Assembly: GCA_001636495.1 (NCBI GenBank)
Contig: KV440964.1
Coordinates: forward strand, 1,442,666-1,506,665
Reading direction: 5' to 3'
Origin: Sutcliffiella horikoshii
GTDB lineage: Bacteria > Bacillota > Bacilli > Bacillales > Bacillaceae_I
Length of the DNA: 64,000 nucleotides
Made by a program: the position numbers and the translations under genes. How positions within the stretch are numbered: position 1 is the stretch's first letter; each line of letters opens with the position of its first letter. Of the stretch, positions 59,759 through 64,000 are shown piece after piece. The notes beneath the pieces are model-generated. The model was not told the origin of the DNA and made no database searches. It saw only the letters and a program-made list of their open reading frames with translations.

Positions 59759-60277
59759 TTGTATTTCGGAAGAGCCATCATTTCTATTTTATTTTTATCA
59801 TTATTTGTTTTAGCAGGATGCTCCATCTCTATTGAAGATGCCACACAGAAATCCATTGATGCTTTTGAGCAAACGTTCACGGGCGAAGAAATGGAAGCAA
59901 CAGAGGAGACAGAGGCCTTTCATTATCATCTTCCTTCTCAATTCGCAGTTGACACAGAAACGGAAAACAACATAGTCCTTACACATAAAGAGCAAACCTA
60001 TCTATTATTTGTGAATCCATTTGAACCAAAGGATTCCGAAGTGTTATATGATTCTACCAAGATGAACTACGATAAATTGGAACTTGATCATACTGTCACA
60101 GAAGACGGTCGTTTAGGTTATATGCTTATTTCTCCTGTTGAAGGGGGAGAGGAAGAGTTTTATGAGGTGACTGTAGGGGTTGGTGGAGTGAAGATGACCA
60201 CTGTGACGGATACCAAAAATATGGAGAGCAGCACGAAAAGTATGATGGAGGTTGTTTCCTCGGTTAAAATTAAATAA
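59759..60277 (+). CDS. Putative lipoprotein
   Basis: 172 residues. The signal peptide ends in lipobox LAGC (Cys21). The mature part has a Glu/Thr-rich linker and a beta-rich domain (YLLFVNPFEPKDS, GRLGYMLISPVEGGEEEFYEVTVGVGGVKMTTVTD). The start is TTG 59759, eight bases after AAAGGAG; a GTG at 59750 overlaps the RBS. No family recognised; the domain is reminiscent of YqhG/YpmB-like spore or cell-surface lipoproteins only in size. Confidence 0.75.
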   Translation: MYFGRAIISILFLSLFVLAGCSISIEDATQKSIDAFEQTFTGEEMEATEETEAFHYHLPSQFAVDTETENNIVLTHKEQTYLLFVNPFEPKDSEVLYDSTKMNYDKLELDHTVTEDGRLGYMLISPVEGGEEEFYEVTVGVGGVKMTTVTDTKNMESSTKSMMEVVSSVKIK

Positions 60278-60347
60278 GTATGGTAGGAAGAGTATGATAG
60301 GGAGCAAGTGCCTGTTGTATTCTTTTTTTGTTGTGACTGGATAACTT

Positions 60348-60473
60348 CTGTAGATTTCCGTTCCAGGTGTTCGCTTTCCGCGGGGCGATGCTTGAGCCTC
60401 CTCACAACGCTTGCGGGTCTCAACCTACCACTACCTCCCGCCGGAGTCTCGCACCTTGCACTCCAATCTACAG
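60348..60473. repeat. Dispersed palindromic intergenic repeat, copy 2
   Basis: 126-bp element homologous to 3049-3171. Terminal inverted repeats CTGTAGATT..CCAGGTG and CACCTTG..AATCTACAG differ from copy 1 but stay complementary within the copy. Interior blocks (TTCGCTTTCCGCGGGGCGAT; GAGCCTCCTCACAACGCTTG; CGGGTCTCAACCT) match copy 1 in order. Confidence 0.82.
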
Positions 60474-60494
60474 GTAGATCTCTTTCAATAAGAA

Positions 60495-60533
60495 AAACCA
60501 GGTTGTCCTGGGGTTTCGTGGACAACCTGGTTT
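60495..60533 (-). terminator. Terminator of the chemoreceptor gene
   Basis: Perfect 14-bp stem AAACCAGGTTGTCC (60495-60508) / GGACAACCTGGTTT (60520-60533); T-run on the minus strand. Confidence 0.9.
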
Positions 60534-60540
60534 GGGTTGA

Positions 60541-62688
60541 TTAGTGTTTATTTTCTTGTTCTGTGGAAGATGCAGCTTCTTCCATGCCTGCTGCAGCTTC
60601 TTTGTGAGCCCATCTTGCTTCGGATTCTTCGTCGTCAGGAGTCAGTTCCTGATCGGTGAAATCCCTGATCTCGTCTGACTCGAAAGTAAGATCATCTGCT
60701 TGTACGAATTCCTCTTCCACAATGAACTGACTTACTTCCTCTTGGAGTTCAGTGGCGATATCAGACAGGGAGATTGCTGCTTCATTCACCTGTTCGATGG
60801 CGACAATCTGATGCTCACTCGAAGCGCTGACCTGTTCAGAGGTTGCAGCAGCTGCTTCGGAAATATAGTGGACTTCCGACAGCTTTTCTTCAAGCTGCTT
60901 ATTGGATTGAGTGACCTGTACAATCGCATGCTGAACGTCATCAACCTTATGATTAATTTCCAGTACATTCCCTGCAATCTTTTCAAAGGATATTTTCGTC
61001 TGGTCGACAGAATGCTGTTGCAAATCTCTGTATTCGTTGAACTGTAGAGCGTCATTGGACAGTTTGCTCATTTGACTGCCCATGTCCTTCACGAGTTTTT
61101 TGATGGATAGTGCTTCATGCTTGGAACGTTCAGCGAGTTTGCGTACCTCTTGGGCAACAACAGCAAATCCTCTTCCAGCTTCACCTGCCCGGGCGGATTC
61201 AATAGCAGCATTCAATGCCAACAGGTCGGTGTTTTCTGCAATTTCTTGTATGGTAGCAACGATGGAATGTATCTGTTGTGACTGTTTCGTTGCCTGCTGC
61301 ACTCGTTCAGTCAAATGGTTGGCAAGCTCTAGGAACTGCTCGGAGGATTGGTGCAGGTCCTTGACAACCGTCAATCCATCCTGACCAACCAGTCTTGCAT
61401 GATCTGCCTTTGATTTAATTTCTGTGCTTAAATGGTTAGCCTGTTCGACAGCCGCTTTTACCCGCTTCAAGATGTCTGTACTTTCATCTAGATGCAATGC
61501 CTGTTCGCTAGAGCCAATGGCTACTTGTTTAATCGCCTCGTTAACCTCTGTTGACTGTGCGGTCGTTTCTTCAGAAATCGCTGCCAAGTTTTGAGAGGAG
61601 GACTGCAGCTTGTCAGTAGCCTCCATGACTTTTAACAAGGAAACCTGTACTTTTTCTGCCATGGCATTAAATGTTACGGCAAGGTCCGCCATTTCATCCT
61701 TTGTTGTAATCGGAACCCTGTAAGCAAAATTCCCTTCTCCAATTTTGGATGCTCCATCCTTTAAAGAACGGATGGAAGAGGCAATCTTGCGGTTCAGGAA
61801 ATAGCCTGTTGTGCTCAAAAATACTAATAACAACACACTAATAATCAAGGTAAGTAACATAATAGTTTGAAGCTTGACGTTTGATTCCTCTTGAAGCTGT
61901 GATTGCAGATCGGAAACCGCAGCCTCTACTTCGTTTACACTTGCCTCCACTTCGTCACTAATTGTTTCAAAGTTCCTTACAAAGCTGTAGGAAGCATTGT
62001 AATTATTGAATAAATCCGTCATTGCTTGAACGTATGGATTATAAAGCTCCAGGAGCCCATTTTTCTGGGAATCTGGAAGATCGGTTTCTGCCAATTGAAC
62101 TTTGAAAGTTTCGGAACTTTTCATGAAATCCCGGTATCTGGCTTCCTGTTTGGTAGCAAGATATTGTTGCTCATAGAGTCTCAGGTTCATCAATGTGGTA
62201 TTCAGTTCCTCGCGATTCGCTCCTCTTACATTGATCACAAGGTTTCTGACCGCACCGTTCATTTCTCCTTGAAGGCCGGTGAACTCGGAAAAACCTATTT
62301 CCTTATACAACTCTTCAAGTGGAATAAATTCATTCATATAGTTGGATGCTGCTGTTTCTATTTGAGAAAAACGGCTTGCAATTTCTTCATACTCAGCGAA
62401 CTGCTTTTGCATATCAGCTGACTCTTTTTGAATGTTCTCAAGGTTTGCCTTTATGATAGTAGACGTTTCATCACTCGGAATTCGTAAAAATTCTTGTTCA
62501 TTTTTACGAGTGTCAGAGAAAGCGAATTTTATTTCTTTACTCCCGTTTACTGCTTCAAATAAAGCGGCTTCTTGCTCTTTTGCAGTGGATTGCGTAAAGT
62601 AGAAAAAGAAATTGAATAATAAAACAATGATGAGTCCTGTAATGGCTGCCAATAAAATAAATCTTACTCTACCTCTTATTGTTTTCAT
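60541..62688 (-). CDS. Methyl-accepting chemotaxis protein with acidic C-terminal tail
   Basis: 715-residue chemoreceptor. TM1 is at residues 9-31 ([22 protein letters not shown]), then a ~240-residue helical extracytoplasmic sensor, TM2 near 276-300, HAMP ([25 protein letters not shown]) and the MA signalling domain with hairpin tip [21 protein letters not shown]. After the MA domain comes an unusual ~60-residue acidic tail ([34 protein letters not shown]). A sigma-D-like promoter precedes it, consistent with motility-linked expression. The ligand is unknown. Confidence 0.92.
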   Translation of the reverse strand: MKTIRGRVRFILLAAITGLIIVLLFNFFFYFTQSTAKEQEAALFEAVNGSKEIKFAFSDTRKNEQEFLRIPSDETSTIIKANLENIQKESADMQKQFAEYEEIASRFSQIETAASNYMNEFIPLEELYKEIGFSEFTGLQGEMNGAVRNLVINVRGANREELNTTLMNLRLYEQQYLATKQEARYRDFMKSSETFKVQLAETDLPDSQKNGLLELYNPYVQAMTDLFNNYNASYSFVRNFETISDEVEASVNEVEAAVSDLQSQLQEESNVKLQTIMLLTLIISVLLLVFLSTTGYFLNRKIASSIRSLKDGASKIGEGNFAYRVPITTKDEMADLAVTFNAMAEKVQVSLLKVMEATDKLQSSSQNLAAISEETTAQSTEVNEAIKQVAIGSSEQALHLDESTDILKRVKAAVEQANHLSTEIKSKADHARLVGQDGLTVVKDLHQSSEQFLELANHLTERVQQATKQSQQIHSIVATIQEIAENTDLLALNAAIESARAGEAGRGFAVVAQEVRKLAERSKHEALSIKKLVKDMGSQMSKLSNDALQFNEYRDLQQHSVDQTKISFEKIAGNVLEINHKVDDVQHAIVQVTQSNKQLEEKLSEVHYISEAAAATSEQVSASSEHQIVAIEQVNEAAISLSDIATELQEEVSQFIVEEEFVQADDLTFESDEIRDFTDQELTPDDEESEARWAHKEAAAGMEEAASSTEQENKH

Positions 62689-62740
62689 GTTACCCCCCTA
62701 AAACATAAAATACTATTAAAGCTAAAATATCTACTAGTAT

Positions 62741-62767
62741 ATATCGGCAGTTATTCGTTATTATTAA
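62741..62767 (-). promoter_or_regulatory. Sigma-D-like promoter of the chemoreceptor
   Basis: On the minus strand GCCGATAT (complement of 62741-62748) is an exact sigma-D -10 element; 15 bp before it is TTAA (62764-62767), a weak version of the TAAA -35. Distance to the start codon is about 50 bp. Confidence 0.65.
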
Positions 62768-62796
62768 TGTAAATCAGACAGGAAATATAAATAGGA

Positions 62797-63822
62797 ATGA
62801 GTGAGGGTATGAAAGCTTTTCTACATAAAAAGGGCGTAACGCTTTCGCCGAGGGTGTACTTGATTGACGGTTTGAGCTATATGGCTCTTGGTCTATTCTC
62901 TTCCTTGATCATCGGATTGATTATTAAAACAGTCGGGGATCAGCTGGGATGGACTTTCTTTACAGATATGGGTGTATTGGCAATGGGGTTGATGGGCCCA
63001 GCGATAGGTGCAGCGGTAGCATATGGTCTGAAGGCTCCACCATTGGTTCTATTTGCAACCGTCATAGCCGGGGCGGCCGGAGCACAGTTAGGGGGACCTG
63101 CAGGAAGCTTTGTTGCAGCGTTACTTGCAACGGAAGTGGGGAAGCTGGTTTCAAAAGAAACAAAAGTAGATATTCTTGTTACTCCTTTTGTGACCATTCT
63201 AATAGGGTTTCTTGTTGCAACATTTATAGGGCCACCAATCAATGCAGGAATGAACTCATTAGGCTCCCTGATCATGTGGGCTACCGATCAACAGCCAATT
63301 GTGATGGGAATGCTGGTTGCGGTGTTGATGGGCTGGGCACTGACAGCACCGATATCCAGTGCCGCAATTGCGATGATGCTGGGATTGGAAGGGATTGCTG
63401 CGGGGGCTGCCACAATCGGCTGTGCAGCCCAGATGGTAGGATTTGCAGTGAGCAGCTACCGGGAAAATAAAATGTCTGGGTTATTGGCTTTGGGTATAGG
63501 AACTTCCATGCTCCAAGTGCCCAATGTTATCAAAAATCCGATGATCATCATACCGCCAACGGTTGCTGGAGTCATATTTGCTCCTTTGGGAACAACGATT
63601 TTTCAAATGACAAATGTGAAAGAAGGGGCCGGGATGGGTACGAGCGGGTTAGTGGGTCAGATTATGACGTTTGCAGCAATGGGCTTTTCTGTATCTGTTT
63701 TATTAAAAGTCTTGTTGCTTCACATTGTTGGCCCGGCTGTGGTAAGTTTAGCAATATCAGAATGGATGAGAAAGAAAGCCTTCATTAAAGAAGGAGATAT
63801 GAAAATCAATATTGGAGGGTAA
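62797..63822 (+). CDS. PTS EIIC-type membrane protein (EIIC_2 family)
   Basis: 341-residue very hydrophobic protein, about nine TM helices: LIDGLSYMALGLFSSLIIGLIIKTVGDQLGW, GGPAGSFVAALLATEVGKLV, FIGPPINAGMNSLGSLIMWATDQQP and GLEGIAAGAATIGCAAQMVGFAVSSY. This is the stand-alone PTS_EIIC_2 family without EIIA/B partners; its transport role is unproven. The start may be 62797 or 62809 (GAGGG just before the latter). ytpP begins 2 bp after its stop. Confidence 0.83.
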   Translation: MSEGMKAFLHKKGVTLSPRVYLIDGLSYMALGLFSSLIIGLIIKTVGDQLGWTFFTDMGVLAMGLMGPAIGAAVAYGLKAPPLVLFATVIAGAAGAQLGGPAGSFVAALLATEVGKLVSKETKVDILVTPFVTILIGFLVATFIGPPINAGMNSLGSLIMWATDQQPIVMGMLVAVLMGWALTAPISSAAIAMMLGLEGIAAGAATIGCAAQMVGFAVSSYRENKMSGLLALGIGTSMLQVPNVIKNPMIIIPPTVAGVIFAPLGTTIFQMTNVKEGAGMGTSGLVGQIMTFAAMGFSVSVLLKVLLLHIVGPAVVSLAISEWMRKKAFIKEGDMKINIGG

Positions 63823-63824
63823 AA

Positions 63825-64000
63825 ATGATGGAAAAACTACAATCCTTGGAGCAATTCAACCAATTGAAAAAAGAAACGAATGTTGTATTCATGTTTTCAG
63901 CGGACTGGTGTCCAGACTGCCGTGTCATCGAGCCGGTATTGCCTGAGATAATGGAAAAGTTTAATGAGTATACGTTTATTTACGTGGACAGAGACGAGTT
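63825..64000 (+). CDS. ytpP: Thioredoxin-like protein YtpP (5' part)
   Basis: Begins ATGATG at 63825 with GGAGGG in the end of the preceding gene; 58 codons are visible before the window ends. EKLQSLEQFNQLKKETNVVF, FSADWCPDCR (thioredoxin-fold active site CPDC), then VLPEIMEKFNEYTFIYVDRDE. Similar to YtpP of B. subtilis. Truncated by the window edge. Confidence 0.88.
   Translation, partial: MMEKLQSLEQFNQLKKETNVVFMFSADWCPDCRVIEPVLPEIMEKFNEYTFIYVDRDE

Noticed and set aside
62949-63470. 173-aa plus-strand frame inside the EIIC gene
   Set aside because: Out-of-frame shadow of Gly/Ala-rich membrane codons (Cys/Gly/Arg rich); no RBS.

Overview
The window is a stretch of chromosome from a Bacillaceae bacterium (low-to-moderate GC, strong AAGGAGG-type ribosome binding sites, T-box, CIRCE, sigma-54 and sigma-D type promoters). 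Most genes have recognisable Bacillus subtilis 'yt' counterparts in a broadly similar neighbourhood: asnB, ytoA, ytpA, ytpB, ytqB, ytqA, ytzC; then leuS, ytwF; then ytfP, ytgP, rsuA/ytzG, ytzE, ythP, ythQ, ytjP, ytkP, ytlP, ytlQ, amyX, ytmP, ytzH, trmB, ytnP, ytzB, ytoP, ytoQ and ytpP. The species cannot be named from the sequence alone. The gas vesicle cluster has the same gene order as that of Priestia (Bacillus) megaterium.

Layout. 1-7.9 kb: end of asparagine synthetase, a glycosyltransferase/PAP2 pair, and the ytoA-ytpAB-ytqBA-ytzC backbone. 7.9-11.6 kb: an array of 21-bp-period repeats, an MFS transporter, and htpG behind a perfect CIRCE operator. 11.9-19.5 kb: a complete 15-gene gas vesicle operon gvpA-P-Q-B-R-N-F-G-L-S-K-J-T-U1-U2. 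A hairpin follows gvpB and a strong terminator follows the last gene. 19.5-23.3 kb: gamma-glutamyltransferase and an unusual fusion of a dihydroorotate-dehydrogenase-like barrel to a polytopic membrane domain. 23.4-27.2 kb: a sigma-54 activator, three candidate activator sites, a near-perfect -24/-12 promoter, a GntP permease and a 3-hydroxybutyrate-dehydrogenase-like SDR. 27.2-27.7 kb: two tiny proteins with Cys-Cys motifs and three copies of one 16-bp palindrome. 27.8-31 kb: T-box, leuS and a rhodanese. 31-33 kb: repeats, a NERD protein and an orphan membrane protein. 33.4-37.7 kb: a Ugp-type glycerol-3-phosphate ABC transporter operon. 37.8-60.3 kb: housekeeping backbone. 60.3-64 kb: a second copy of a dispersed palindromic repeat, a chemoreceptor, a PTS-type EIIC membrane protein and the start of thioredoxin-like ytpP.

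How genes work together. The gvp operon makes a buoyancy organelle. GvpA and GvpB are near-identical shell proteins. GvpN, F, G, L, S, K, J and R are assembly factors. GvpP, T and U are accessory or surface proteins. The most unusual feature is that GvpU is duplicated, and the first copy carries a C-terminal tail of the same design as GvpT (coiled coil, acidic stretch, Lys/Ser stretch). A related coiled-coil signature also ends GvpP and GvpJ. The sigma-54 activator, GntP permease and SDR form a self-contained catabolic unit, probably for a short hydroxy acid. The other highlights are two separate arrays of 12-bp cores at exact 21-bp period, a dispersed palindromic element whose two copies show compensatory changes, and the palindrome-controlled Cys-Cys mini-protein locus.
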